From Citromicrobium sp. (GTDB taxonomy: Bacteria > Pseudomonadota > Alphaproteobacteria > Sphingomonadales > Sphingomonadaceae): a DNA stretch of 64,000 nucleotides. The stretch is from assembly GCA_002729695.1 (NCBI GenBank), contig PBYQ01000015.1, positions 1 through 64,000 of the forward strand, in the 5' to 3' direction. Under the pieces are notes generated by a model. The model searched no databases, was not told where the DNA came from, and saw only the letters and a program-made list of their open reading frames with translations. A program made the translations under genes and the position numbers. Shown here piece by piece: positions 8,679 to 18,452 of this stretch. Position 1 is the stretch's first letter. Each line of letters begins with the position of its first letter.

Positions 8679-9325
8679 TGGACTGTCTCTCCTTCGGGGG
8701 TGTCGTTCTGGTTGTCGGGGTGCGCCCGCTGCACTTCATCCAATGCGAGGCAGGCAGCTTCGATCCGGGTTGTGTGGGGCGCATCCGAGAAATCGTAGCC
8801 GAAGCGGCGCGCGTTGTAGATCTGCGGCATCAGCACCACTTCGAAGAAGCCGGGCTTGTCGAACAGGAAGTCACCGCTGCTCAGCTGTGCGAGCCGCCGT
8901 TCGATCGGCTGCAATGTGCGTGCGAGCCAGTGGCGGTACCATGTGTTCACGCCCTCCTGATCCTGCCCGTATTCACTCTTGAGGTATTTCAGCACCGGCA
9001 GGTTGAGCGGCGCATGCAGCTCGGTCGCGATGGCATAGGCCAGTTCGCGCGCGAGGTAGCGCTGTTCGATATCGGCGGGCAGCAGCGGCTTTTCGGGGTA
9101 GGCTTCGTCGAGCCATTCGATGATCGCCATCGACTGCACGCGGTCCTTGCCGTCCACTTCCAGCATCGGGACGGTCGCGAAGGGGTTGCGGCCCGCAAAG
9201 GCTTCGCCCTTCTGCTGGCCTTCTACCAGATTGACCGGGCAATTCTCGTATTCGAGGCCCTTCAATTGCAGCGCGAGGCGCAGGCGATAGCTCGTGGAGC
9301 TGCGGAAATAGCCGTAGAGTTTCAT
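8675..9325 (-). CDS. maiA: maleylacetoacetate isomerase (zeta-class GST)
   Basis: A 216-residue zeta-class glutathione transferase. The N-terminal thioredoxin-like domain carries SSTSYRLRLAL (residues 9-19), the zeta motif in which the Ser residues activate glutathione, and NPFATVPMLEVDG for the cis-Pro loop; the C-terminal domain is helical. It converts maleylacetoacetate to fumarylacetoacetate with glutathione as cofactor. The frame extends 18 codons further upstream into the intergenic repeat, but ATG 9325 gives the conserved N-terminus MKLYGYFRS and has an AGGA sequence just upstream. It is coupled to the FAH-family gene by an ATGA overlap. Confidence 0.92.
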   Translation of the reverse strand: MKLYGYFRSSTSYRLRLALQLKGLEYENCPVNLVEGQQKGEAFAGRNPFATVPMLEVDGKDRVQSMAIIEWLDEAYPEKPLLPADIEQRYLARELAYAIATELHAPLNLPVLKYLKSEYGQDQEGVNTWYRHWLARTLQPIERRLAQLSSGDFLFDKPGFFEVVLMPQIYNARRFGYDFSDAPHTTRIEAACLALDEVQRAHPDNQNDTPEGETVQ

Positions 9326-9362
9326 CTCATCCTCTCCTGCGCCGGGCCGTTCGCTTCGCGGC

Positions 9363-9386
9363 CCTGACACACCTGACACAGTGTCC
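9363..9386. repeat. 24-bp exact repeat, copy 1
   Basis: The 24 bases beginning CCTGACACACCTGACAC and ending AGTGTCC occur again, identical, at 38202-38225. The unit contains a direct TGACAC repeat and an 11-base palindrome GACACAGTGTC. Here it sits 38 bases upstream of the maiA start. Confidence 0.9.
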
Positions 9387-9515
9387 TAAGACGAAAAACC
9401 GGCCTCGGGTTCCGAACCTTTGGCGGTCTCGGTCAGCGTGGGCGGGGCGGGCTGCATTCCCTGCTTATGACACTTAGCCTGCGAGTAGGACAGCGGAGCC
9501 TCCGATCAGCGTACT

Positions 9516-9622
9516 TCGTCATTGCGAGGAGCCGACAGGCTCCGCGGCAATCCATGATCCGGTGTGGTCGGCAAGGTCAGACCATGGATCGCCGCGCTCC
9601 CTTCGGTCGCTCGCGATGACGA
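9516..9622. repeat. palindromic intergenic repeat, family B, copy 1
   Basis: A ~107-base element bounded by TCGTCATTGCGA and its near-complement TCGCGATGACGA, with inner GGCAATCCATG and CCATGGATCGCC arms. A second copy is at 55648-55752. Together with the 24-bp repeat it fills most of the 305-base gap between maiA and gcdH; I see no gene there. Confidence 0.9.
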
Positions 9623-9630
9623 GATCTCTA

Positions 9631-10806
<1,176 letters not shown>

Positions 10807-10912
10807 GTCGCTGAAGGCTCGCTGCTAGTTGTGCAGCAGCCCATGGCAAATGCAGGTATGATCCGGCAAGCCCTGCAATAGGGTAGGGCACCGGGCGTTT
10901 GCCCGCGCATCG

Positions 10913-11326
10913 TCAGGCGGTTTCGATGTCCCGGCCAGCGAGTACCGGCTCTTCTTCATCCTGCGCGCCATCCGGCTTAAGCGTTAGCTGCACATGGGTG
11001 ATGATGTCGCCCGGCGGGCAGGGCTTCGCCAGCGCCAGTGCGTCGGGGAACCGATCGGACACTTCGGCCAGCGGCAGATGACCCGAATGGAAGATTACCG
11101 GCACGTCTTCGGCGATCAGCTTTTCCGCGAAGGGGTAGACCACCGTATCGTGCAGGCGAATGTCGAGGATCGCGAGATCGGGCCTGCGCTTCTGGAAGGC
11201 TAGCATGGCGGAGGGAAGATCGTCGTATGGGCCTTCGACTTCGTAGCCAGCCTCCGTCATCGTATCGGACAAATCGAGGCCGACGATGTGTTCATCTTCC
11301 GCGATGAGAATGACTGGCTGTTCCAT
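10913..11326 (-). CDS. single-domain response regulator
   Basis: A 137-residue receiver (CheY-like) domain without an output domain. The acidic pocket (E10, D11), phosphoacceptor D55 in LAILDIRLHD and K101 in LAKPCPPGD are all in place. An AGAGGAGA ribosome-binding site precedes the ATG. No histidine kinase lies in the window. The gene sits behind a candidate EcfG-type promoter (GGAAC-16-CGTT), and in alphaproteobacteria single-domain receivers often feed into the general stress response; that role here is inference from the promoter alone. Confidence 0.9.
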   Translation of the reverse strand: MEQPVILIAEDEHIVGLDLSDTMTEAGYEVEGPYDDLPSAMLAFQKRRPDLAILDIRLHDTVVYPFAEKLIAEDVPVIFHSGHLPLAEVSDRFPDALALAKPCPPGDIITHVQLTLKPDGAQDEEEPVLAGRDIETA

Positions 11327-11356
11327 GTGCTCTCCTCTGCGACCGCAATCAAACCC

Positions 11357-11381
11357 AACGGCCGACGGACGGAAACGTTCC
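11357..11381 (-). promoter_or_regulatory. candidate EcfG (general stress sigma) promoter
   Basis: On the minus strand GGAAC (11381-11377) and CGTT (11360-11357) are separated by exactly 16 bases, matching the alphaproteobacterial EcfG consensus GGAAC-N16/17-CGTT. The -10 element ends 30 bases before the response-regulator ATG. Confidence 0.6.
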
Positions 11382-11423
11382 CGGCCCCCCGCCCGGCAAA
11401 GCCATCGGCGCGTCGGCAGAGGC

Positions 11424-12068
11424 TCAGAGCTTCCCGAACTGCGCCTCGTAAGCGGCGGTGTCGCCGCTGCTGAGCAGACGGGCCTGCTCGATCCAGTTAT
11501 CGCGCCGGATGCGTCCCTTGAAGCGGCCCAGCTGGTCGTCGATCCGGTCGATATCGGCTTCGGACCACGCCGCGATCTGCGCGAAGGACGTCACACCGAG
11601 TTCGTTCAGCTGGAGGGCGAGCTTGGGGCCGACGCCTTTGAGCTTGGTCAGGTCGTCGCCATCGGCAGCGCTGGCCGGTGCCGCAGCGCTTTCCTCGGTC
11701 GCCGCGGTGCCGACAGCTGCGCCTGCTCCGCCGAGGCTGTCCGCCGGAGCTGCAGGCTTGTCTCTCGGAGGCGCGGGAGGCGTCGCCGCCGGGGGCTCTG
11801 CACGCGTCGCGGGCTTGGCGACGGGTTCCGCCTTGGCGGCAGGCTCGGGCGCCGGCGCGGGTGTCGCAGGCGGTGCGGGGTCCTTCGCCGAGGCGGGCGG
11901 CGCGTCGATCAGGGCCTGGTTGCGTTTCGCGCCGGTAGGCTCGTCGCTCGATTCCTCGCGGGTAATCTTGGTCTTGCGCGATCCCGACAGCAGGAACCAG
12001 GCGACGACGAAGCCGACCAGCACGGCGAGCAGGATCAACAGCCAGTTGGCTTCGATCAGTTCAATCAT
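11424..12068 (-). CDS. membrane-anchored helix-hairpin-helix protein
   Basis: A 214-residue protein with one N-terminal transmembrane helix (about 6-27), a long Pro/Ala-rich low-complexity linker (about 45-130) and a C-terminal helix-hairpin-helix domain (LTKLKGVGPKLALQLNELGV, about 140-160, plus RRDNWIEQARLL). This architecture is common in sphingomonads and is annotated as a predicted flap-endonuclease-1-like 5' nuclease, although only the DNA- or protein-binding HhH unit is visible and no nuclease motif. It lies six bases downstream of a 53-residue membrane protein gene and belongs to the same envelope-gene run. The function is unknown. Confidence 0.75.
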   Translation of the reverse strand: MIELIEANWLLILLAVLVGFVVAWFLLSGSRKTKITREESSDEPTGAKRNQALIDAPPASAKDPAPPATPAPAPEPAAKAEPVAKPATRAEPPAATPPAPPRDKPAAPADSLGGAGAAVGTAATEESAAAPASAADGDDLTKLKGVGPKLALQLNELGVTSFAQIAAWSEADIDRIDDQLGRFKGRIRRDNWIEQARLLSSGDTAAYEAQFGKL

Positions 12069-12074
12069 CGGTGG

Positions 12075-12236
12075 CTAGGCCTCTCTACTGGATTCTTTTG
12101 CGCGTTTTCTTTCTGCCGCATTAACGTGAAAGCGCGGTCCGCGCAAAGACCAAAGGTTCCACCCCACCGCGCCCAGCCCCAGGCCCACGACGTAAGCGGC
12201 GAGCGACAGGACGATCAGTTCGATGGATATTGCCAT
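12075..12236 (-). CDS. small membrane protein (53 aa)
   Basis: A 53-residue protein: N-terminal hydrophobic helix (about 4-27, ELIVLSLAAYVVGLGLGAVGW) and a basic C-terminus ending ERKRAKESSREA. The ATG at 12236 is preceded by a GGGAG ribosome-binding site at suitable distance. It is eleven bases downstream of the OmpA-domain gene and six bases upstream of the HhH protein start, so all three are probably one transcript. I do not recognise a named family. Confidence 0.75.
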   Translation of the reverse strand: MAISIELIVLSLAAYVVGLGLGAVGWNLWSLRGPRFHVNAAERKRAKESSREA

Positions 12237-12247
12237 GATGCGCTCCC

Positions 12248-13000
12248 TTATCGTGCCGCGGGCGTGTCGATTGGGGTCGGCTTGGTTCTTTCCATCGAAA
12301 CCACCCGGAACTCGATCCTTCGGTTGGCCGGGTCCGCCGGATCGAGCCCGCGCACCGGTCGCGACGAGCCGAACCCGTTGGCCAGCAGGTTCTGCGCAGG
12401 TATCCCGCGCTCGACCAGTTCGCGCCGCACCATTTGCGCGCGATCCTGCGACAGGGCCAGGTTGACCTGCGGCGAGCCCGAGGTGTCGGTATGCCCGCTG
12501 ATCGCCACGATCGCACCGACGCAGGGGCGCAGCGCGGTGGCCAGTTCGTCGAGCACTTCCTCGCTGCCCGGGATGAATTCGGCGGAGGATTCTTCGAACC
12601 GGATCGTGCGTTCGGCCAGCACGCCGAGCAATTCGTTCTCGCACCGCAGCGATTCGATGTCTGCATCGCCTGCCGCCAGCATCGTTCCGTCTGCCCAGTG
12701 CACGCCGCCGACCCCCGGAATATTCGCGATCGCCTGCGCAATCCGCGCGCGCTCGAGTTCGGACAGGTCGCGGCGCGGGCTCAGCATCGGATGGCGGGTG
12801 GGCCAGCCGCGCGCGGTGACGAAGCGGATGTCGACCGCCGGCTCAGGCCCCTGCTGCGCGGGCAGCGTGCGCGCCGTGCTCGCCAGCCGGGCGGAAAACG
12901 CCATCGCGGTCTGGCTTGCCGAAAATAGCGCCATCGCGGCGACCAGCAAGGCTCCGGCAAGGATGACGAAGGCCGGGTGGGGGGCAGGGCGTTTGCTCAC
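12248..13000 (-). CDS. OmpA family protein
   Basis: A 250-residue protein with one N-terminal membrane helix (about 11-32) and a C-terminal OmpA/MotB peptidoglycan-binding domain (about 130-240). The domain shows the expected ISGHTDTSGSPQVNLALSQDRA segment and the closing NRRIEFRV arginines that contact diaminopimelate. It would tether the inner membrane to peptidoglycan. The start is GTG 13000, preceded by a GGGGTGGG stretch; no in-frame ATG precedes the membrane helix. It heads a short run with the 53-residue membrane protein and the HhH protein. Confidence 0.85.
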   Translation of the reverse strand: MSKRPAPHPAFVILAGALLVAAMALFSASQTAMAFSARLASTARTLPAQQGPEPAVDIRFVTARGWPTRHPMLSPRRDLSELERARIAQAIANIPGVGGVHWADGTMLAAGDADIESLRCENELLGVLAERTIRFEESSAEFIPGSEEVLDELATALRPCVGAIVAISGHTDTSGSPQVNLALSQDRAQMVRRELVERGIPAQNLLANGFGSSRPVRGLDPADPANRRIEFRVVSMERTKPTPIDTPAAR

Positions 13001-13052
13001 CCCACCCCGATAGACAGAGCCAGCCCCCTAGGACAAGCGCTCTGGCCGCGCT

Positions 13053-14759
13053 CTATTCCCGGTCGAGCCCTTCGGCCACCCCCACCAGCTTCAGGAATTC
13101 CTGCCGGTAGAAGTCGCTCTGCGGTCCGGCGAGCCGCTGGATCGCATCGTAGGAATAGCCATCGAGCAGCGTATCCCCGCGCAGCTTCTGCGCGAACGCG
13201 GCGACCGCCGTGGCGAAGGCGAAGTCGCCCGAGGGGGCGGGCGCAGCCGCGAGCATCCGCGCAGCCAGCGCCTCGGTGATCAGGGTCGAGGTGTCGCCGT
13301 CGGGCTGCTTGTAGCGAAGCTTCACGAAGGCGGCTTCGGTCGCCTTGTCGCTCGCCGCCTGCGGTATCTTGTCCTGATAACGGCGGCCCGCGATCCAGCC
13401 GTCGGCATTGGCTGGCACGACTTCGTAGATCGCGGTCACCTGATGGCCCGACCCGATATCGCCCGCATCGACCGCGTCGTTATCGAAGTCCTGTTCGCGC
13501 AGCGCGCGGTTCTCGTACCCGATCAGGCGGTACTGGCTGATGACTGCCGGGTTGAACTCGACCTGGATCTTCACGTCCTTGGCGATGGTGAAGAGCGTCG
13601 CGCCGAGCTGTTCGCCCAGAACTTTCCGCGCCTCGATCGCGCTGTCGATGTAGCCGTAATTGCCGTTACCCTTGTCGGCGATCTGCTCCATCAGCGCTTC
13701 GTTGATATTGCCGGTGCCAAAGCCCAGCACGCTCATCGCGATGCCGTTCCTGCGCTTGTCCTCGACATAGTCGAGCAGCTTGTCGTTATCCGACAAGCCG
13801 ACGTTGAAATCGCCGTCGGTGGCGAGGATCACGCGGTTGATCCCGTCGACCTTGCTCGCCTCGGCGACCTTGTAGGCGAGTTCCAGCCCCGCGCCGCCGG
13901 CGGTCGATCCGCCCGCCTGCAATTCGTCGAGCGCGGCCATGATCTCGCGCGAGTCGCTGGTCGGTTCGAGGACGAGACCCGCCGCGCCCGCATAGACCAC
14001 GATCGAGACGCGGTCCTTGGGCGTCAGCTGATTGACCAGCGTCTTCATCGCGGTCTTCACCAGCGGCAGCTTGTCCGCGCTCGACATCGAGCCCGACACG
14101 TCGAGCAGGAAGACGAGGTTGGCGGCGGGCCGCTGAGCCTTGGGAGCCTCATATCCGGCGAGCCCGATGCGCACCAGCCGCGTGTCCGCATCCCACGGCG
14201 TGCGCGCGACATCCATGTTGACCGTGAACGGCGCATCCTTCGCGCTGGTCGGGCGCGGATAGTCGTAGCGGAAGTAGTTGACGAATTCCTCGGTCCGCAC
14301 CGCGCCGGGAGGGGGCATTTGCCCATCGGTCAGCATCCGGCGGGCGTTGGAATAGGCACCCGTGTCGACATCGACCGAGAAGGTCGAGACCGGCTGTTCC
14401 ATCGTGATCGCGACGGGCGAAACGTCCTTGCCGTCATACCGCTCCCGATCGGGCTCTGTCGGCACGACGATCGAGGGCACGTAACGCAGATCGGGCGAGG
14501 TCGCCTGCGGCTGGCCCGGCGCGGCGGCCTGCTCGTCCGCTCCATTCCAGCGAGTCATCGCCATGGCGGCAGGTGCCGACATGACCGGCGGCGGGGGAGG
14601 CGGCGGTGGCGGTGGCGGAGGGGGCGGCGGAGAAGGTATCCGACTGTTCCCGTCGGCCTTCGATCCGGTGACGACGATCTTGTCTGCCTGATCCGCGGTG
14701 GCGCAGCCTGCCAGTCCGATGCTGGCAATCGTGACGACCGCTATTCGCTTCATTCCCAT
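13053..14759 (-). CDS. VWA domain lipoprotein (YfbK/DUF3520-type)
   Basis: A 568-residue predicted lipoprotein. The signal ends in a lipobox LAGC with Cys19; after it comes a run of about 15 prolines (residues ~44-58). The von Willebrand A domain begins about residue 214, with the metal-ion-dependent adhesion site DVSGSMS (D220, S222, S224) and later TDGDFNVG. Flanking regions match the VWF_N and DUF3520 domains of YfbK-like proteins (MTFSVDVDTGAYSNARRML, LRYKQPDG). ATG 14759 is chosen for its GGGGAG ribosome-binding site eight bases upstream; ATG 14753 is the alternative. Likely a periplasmic or outer-membrane protein-interaction factor of unknown partner. Confidence 0.88.
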   Translation of the reverse strand: MGMKRIAVVTIASIGLAGCATADQADKIVVTGSKADGNSRIPSPPPPPPPPPPPPPPPVMSAPAAMAMTRWNGADEQAAAPGQPQATSPDLRYVPSIVVPTEPDRERYDGKDVSPVAITMEQPVSTFSVDVDTGAYSNARRMLTDGQMPPPGAVRTEEFVNYFRYDYPRPTSAKDAPFTVNMDVARTPWDADTRLVRIGLAGYEAPKAQRPAANLVFLLDVSGSMSSADKLPLVKTAMKTLVNQLTPKDRVSIVVYAGAAGLVLEPTSDSREIMAALDELQAGGSTAGGAGLELAYKVAEASKVDGINRVILATDGDFNVGLSDNDKLLDYVEDKRRNGIAMSVLGFGTGNINEALMEQIADKGNGNYGYIDSAIEARKVLGEQLGATLFTIAKDVKIQVEFNPAVISQYRLIGYENRALREQDFDNDAVDAGDIGSGHQVTAIYEVVPANADGWIAGRRYQDKIPQAASDKATEAAFVKLRYKQPDGDTSTLITEALAARMLAAAPAPSGDFAFATAVAAFAQKLRGDTLLDGYSYDAIQRLAGPQSDFYRQEFLKLVGVAEGLDRE

Positions 14760-14854
14760 TTCACCATCTCCCCATCGCCGGACTCCGGCTATCGCTGCCA
14801 AGGCTCGCCCCGGCCTCGTGAACGCGTTCTGAATAGTGATATGTTATCTCTCGC

Positions 14855-16393
14855 TCAGTCCTCCTCCGGCGCGAGGTTGCGGCGGAACAGCACGCGGTCG
14901 TCTTCGCGGAAGCCGAGGAACCAGATGATCGCCCCATAGGTCAGCAGGATCGCGGGGATGCCGACCACCAGCTCCAGCCATTCGGGCAGCTGCGTCGCCA
15001 GCCAGCCGACCCCTGCGGCGGGGATCGCCGCGTAGAACAGCCCCATGCGGAAATTGTTGACCGTCTCACCCAGGATGCGGCCCAGCAGCACACTTTTCGC
15101 GATGCTCGACATCGCCAGCGCAATCGCCAGCGCCAGCGCCGCGGCGGGCGCGCGCCACAATTCGGGCAGGTCGTAGGCGTTTATGGCCAGCATGAAGCCG
15201 ACGGTAAGCGCAGCCTGCAACCCGATCGCGAAGAGCGAGATCATGAGGTTGCGCATCCGCGCGATGTAAATCAGCGCACTTTCGGACACGACGGCCAGCG
15301 CTGCGACCACTTCTGCCACCAGCAGGATCGACAAGGCGCCGGTGCCACTTACGAAATCGGGACCGAGCAGGCCCATCACCGCCTCACCCGGCAAGGCCAG
15401 CGCCAGCGCGATGCCAGCCTGCATCGCGACGATCCAGAAGCCGACCTGGCACACTTGTTTGGCGATGGCGGAACGGTCGCCGACCTTCAGAGCGGCGGTG
15501 ATCACCGGGCCGAGGATCGGATCGAAGCTGGTCTTCAGCTTCTGCGGCAGCGTCGCGACCTGCTGCACCGCGAAGTAGACCCCAACCTGTGCGGGCGAAG
15601 CGAATTGGGCGAGAATGGCGAGGTCGAGCTTGCGCGTGCCCCATTCAATAGCGTCCGCCCCGGCGAGCGGCAGATTGCGCATCGCCAGCCGAAACATGCG
15701 GACCGGATGCGGCGCCCAACCGGTCGGCATGCCGTAATGGCGCAGCACCGGCATGAACGCGACCACCGCAGCGGCGATGATCGACAGCACGTAGGCAAGC
15801 TCCAGCCCGCTATCGGGAACCACGAAGTACAGCGTGCCCACCGCAATGGAGATGGTCCAGGGTTCCGCCAGCGCGCGGCTGCGCACCGTCGCCCCGATGT
15901 CGTAGCGGTAGGCACAGGCCGCCAGCGCCACTTCGGTCAACGCATAGGGAAGGATGGTCAGCGGCAGCAGCCACGACAGGTCGCCATTGCTGCCATTGGG
16001 GAACATCGGCTCGGGGAAGATCAGCAGCAGCGCGCTAAAGGCGATCGAGGTGATCAGCGACAGCACCATCGCGTCGGCGACGATGTGCGAAGGCGGGCGC
16101 GCGTCGTTTTCGCTCAGCTGCTGCGCAAGGCCGCGCTTCTGGCCCAGCACGGCGATCTGGCTGGCCAGTTCGACCACCACCAGCGCGGCGGCGAAGCGCC
16201 CGAGCATGTCGTCGCCGTAAAGCCGACCCGCGATGAACAGGAACGGGATGCGCGCGGCAAGCCGGATCAGGAAGCCGAAGAAATTGGTCCGCCCACCCCG
16301 CGCAAGCGCGGCCATGTCGGCACTCGGGCCGTCAGCAGGGCCGACTGCGCCGCGCGGCGCATCGCCCGGATCGGCGTCGCCGGGCTTGGTCAA
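14855..16393 (-). CDS. oligosaccharide flippase family protein (MOP/polysaccharide exporter)
   Basis: A 512-residue polytopic membrane protein with 12-14 predicted helices, of the Wzx-like polysaccharide/lipopolysaccharide flippase family. The N-terminus before the first helix (about residues 1-35) is Pro/Gly/Asp-rich and disordered. The frame begins at TTG 16393, which overlaps the gpsA stop (TTGA), so coupled translation is plausible; ATG 16315 (MAALARGGRTNFFG) is an alternative start. Such proteins move undecaprenyl-linked or lipid-linked sugars across the inner membrane. No glycosyltransferase genes lie beside it, so its substrate cannot be inferred. Confidence 0.82.
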   Translation of the reverse strand: MTKPGDADPGDAPRGAVGPADGPSADMAALARGGRTNFFGFLIRLAARIPFLFIAGRLYGDDMLGRFAAALVVVELASQIAVLGQKRGLAQQLSENDARPPSHIVADAMVLSLITSIAFSALLLIFPEPMFPNGSNGDLSWLLPLTILPYALTEVALAACAYRYDIGATVRSRALAEPWTISIAVGTLYFVVPDSGLELAYVLSIIAAAVVAFMPVLRHYGMPTGWAPHPVRMFRLAMRNLPLAGADAIEWGTRKLDLAILAQFASPAQVGVYFAVQQVATLPQKLKTSFDPILGPVITAALKVGDRSAIAKQVCQVGFWIVAMQAGIALALALPGEAVMGLLGPDFVSGTGALSILLVAEVVAALAVVSESALIYIARMRNLMISLFAIGLQAALTVGFMLAINAYDLPELWRAPAAALALAIALAMSSIAKSVLLGRILGETVNNFRMGLFYAAIPAAGVGWLATQLPEWLELVVGIPAILLTYGAIIWFLGFREDDRVLFRRNLAPEED

Positions 16394-17379
16394 GCATCGC
16401 GCCTTTCGGTGGTCAGCGGGCGAGACAGCAGGCCATCGGCGACGTCAGCGGCACGCGCACCGTCGAGCAGCGCGACCACCGCATCGACGATGGGCATGTC
16501 GATCCCTTCAGCGCGCGCGAGGCGCTGCAACACGGGCGCAGTGTGCGCGCCTTCCGCGACCGTTTGCCGATTGGCCATCAGATCGGCGGCGCTCTGCCCT
16601 TCGCCGATCGCCTTGCCGAGCGAGAAATTGCGGCTGGAGGTGGACGAGCAGGTCAGCACCAGATCGCCCAGCCCGCACAGCCCCGCCATCGTGTCGAAGC
16701 TTGCCCCGCGCGAAGTTCCAAAGCGGGTCATCTCCGCAAAGCCGCGGGTGATCAGCGCGTTGCGGGCGTTCTGGCCAAGCGCGAGCCCGTCGACCACGCC
16801 GCACGCGATGGCGAGCACGTTCTTGACCGCACCGCCGATTTCCGCACCGATCAGGTCGTCCGAATAATAGGGGCGAAACGTAGGTCGCGCGATCACGGCG
16901 GAGAGCCGCTCCCACTGGTTCTCGCCCGCTTCGCACGCCAGCGTGACAGCGGCGGGCAGGCCTGCAGCGACCTCATGCGCGAAGGTCGGCCCGGAAAGCG
17001 CGGCGAGGCTTGCCTTCGGGCAAGCATCGTGCGCCGCATCGCTCATCAGCGCACCGGTCGATTGCTCGATGCCCTTGGCGCAGATGACGAGGTCGCCTGC
17101 GAAATCCGGCATTTCCTTGAGCACGCTGCGCAGGTGCTGCGCTGGTACCACCGCGAGCACGACCTGCGCATCCGCGACATCGGCCAGATCGCCGGTTGCG
17201 CGGATCGTTGGAGCCAGTTCGGCATCGGGCAGGAAGGGGGTGTTGCGATGATCGGCGTTGATCTCAGCCACCACCTCGGGCTCCAGCGCCCATAGCGTCA
17301 CGTCCCGTCCATCGCTGGCGAGCATCTGCGCGAGCGCGGTGCCCCACGCCCCGCCGCCAAGAACCGCTACATCTGCCAT
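16390..17379 (-). CDS. gpsA: NAD(P)H-dependent glycerol-3-phosphate dehydrogenase
   Basis: A 329-residue cytoplasmic enzyme that reduces dihydroxyacetone phosphate to sn-glycerol 3-phosphate, the backbone of phospholipids. It has the N-terminal dinucleotide-binding motif GGGAWGTALAQ (8-18), the conserved GPTFAHEVAAG, the catalytic Lys in GGAVKNVLAIACG, and the C-terminal GLGDLVLTCSS...SRNF block. It starts with ATG overlapping the tsaD stop by one base (TAATG) and ends overlapping the flippase start, so tsaD-gpsA-flippase is one operon. Confidence 0.97.
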   Translation of the reverse strand: MADVAVLGGGAWGTALAQMLASDGRDVTLWALEPEVVAEINADHRNTPFLPDAELAPTIRATGDLADVADAQVVLAVVPAQHLRSVLKEMPDFAGDLVICAKGIEQSTGALMSDAAHDACPKASLAALSGPTFAHEVAAGLPAAVTLACEAGENQWERLSAVIARPTFRPYYSDDLIGAEIGGAVKNVLAIACGVVDGLALGQNARNALITRGFAEMTRFGTSRGASFDTMAGLCGLGDLVLTCSSTSSRNFSLGKAIGEGQSAADLMANRQTVAEGAHTAPVLQRLARAEGIDMPIVDAVVALLDGARAADVADGLLSRPLTTERRDA

Positions 17380-18407
17380 TACGCCTTCACTCCCGCACCG
17401 CGCGCAGGGGCCGCCTCGGGATCGAGCGGCCAGCGCGGGCGTGCCTTATAGTCCAGCGGGTCGTTCTGGCCCAATCGTTCGCAGCCCGCCCATGCGATCA
17501 TCGCGGCATTATCGGTGCACAATTTCGGCGGCGGCGCGACGAAGCGCATCGCGTGCTTCGCGGCCAAGGCCTCGAGAGCCGCGCGCACGCTGGCATTCGC
17601 GGCGACTCCGCCTGCGACCACCAGCGCCGGGGCGTGGCCGCCATTCGCAATGGCCCGCTCCAGCCGGTCGGTCAGGCAGTCGACGGCGGCCTGCTGGAAA
17701 CTCGCGGCAATGTCTGCCATGGAGTAAGCGCCACTTTCGTGGGCGCGCAGAACCGCGCTCTTGAGCCCGGCAAAGGAGAAATGCGGTTCGCCGCTGTTCA
17801 CCAGCGGGCGGGGCAGCGGCACGGCCTGAGGATCGCCTTCGCGCGCGAGCCTTTCGATCGCAGGCCCGCCGGGGAAGCCGAGGCCGAGAATCTTGGCCGT
17901 CTTGTCAAACGCCTCGCCCACCGCGTCGTCGATCGTCGTCGCGAGCCGCTTGTATTGCCCCACGCCTTCGCAGCGCAGGATCTGGCAGTGCCCGCCCGAT
18001 ACCAGCAGCAGCAGGTAGGGAAATTCGAGGTCCGCATCGACCAGGCGCGGGCTCAGCGCATGGCCTTCGAGGTGGTTGACCGCGATCAGCGGCACGTCGC
18101 TCGCCATGCTGAGCGCTTTCGCACTGACCAGCCCGACCATCACGCCGCCGATCAGCCCCGGCCCTGCGGTTGCGGCGATGGCGGAGAGGTCGTGCAATTC
18201 CATGCCTGCTTCGCCCATCACCTCGGCAATCATCGGCGCGATCCGCTCAGCATGCGCGCGCGCTGCGATCTCGGGCACCACCCCGCCATACGGACGATGC
18301 GCCTCGTCCTGCGAGGCGATGCGTTGCGCGATGATCCGCCGGTCGGACGCCACCAGCGCCACCGCAGTTTCGTCGCAACTGGATTCAATCCCAAGTACCA
18401 CCGGCAT
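17379..18407 (-). CDS. tsaD: tRNA N6-adenosine threonylcarbamoyltransferase
   Basis: A 342-residue ASKHA-fold protein that, with TsaB and TsaE, transfers the threonylcarbamoyl group from TC-AMP to A37 of ANN-decoding tRNAs. Signatures are GIESSCDETAVAL (6-18), the metal-binding histidines H112 and H116 in NHLEGHALSP, GGHCQIL, the KTAKILGLGFPGGPAIE segment and CTDNAAMIAWAG near the C-terminus. The open frame runs far upstream on the antisense of hemC-hemD, but ATG 18407 gives the conserved N-terminus. It diverges from hemC across a 45-base gap, an arrangement common in sphingomonads. Confidence 0.97.
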   Translation of the reverse strand: MPVVLGIESSCDETAVALVASDRRIIAQRIASQDEAHRPYGGVVPEIAARAHAERIAPMIAEVMGEAGMELHDLSAIAATAGPGLIGGVMVGLVSAKALSMASDVPLIAVNHLEGHALSPRLVDADLEFPYLLLLVSGGHCQILRCEGVGQYKRLATTIDDAVGEAFDKTAKILGLGFPGGPAIERLAREGDPQAVPLPRPLVNSGEPHFSFAGLKSAVLRAHESGAYSMADIAASFQQAAVDCLTDRLERAIANGGHAPALVVAGGVAANASVRAALEALAAKHAMRFVAPPPKLCTDNAAMIAWAGCERLGQNDPLDYKARPRWPLDPEAAPARGAGVKA

Positions 18408-18452
18408 GGTGCTTTCCCTTAAAGCAGAGCGAGGGTAGGGCAAGCAAAGCCT

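Noticed and set aside
14579..14640. GGC/GGT-rich tract as a possible micro-satellite
   Set aside because: It encodes the proline run of the VWA lipoprotein in frame, so coding explains it, though length variation is possible.
15455..16867. 470-codon plus-strand frame across the flippase and gpsA genes
   Set aside because: Antisense of two convincing genes; the product is low-complexity His/Arg/Gln-rich.
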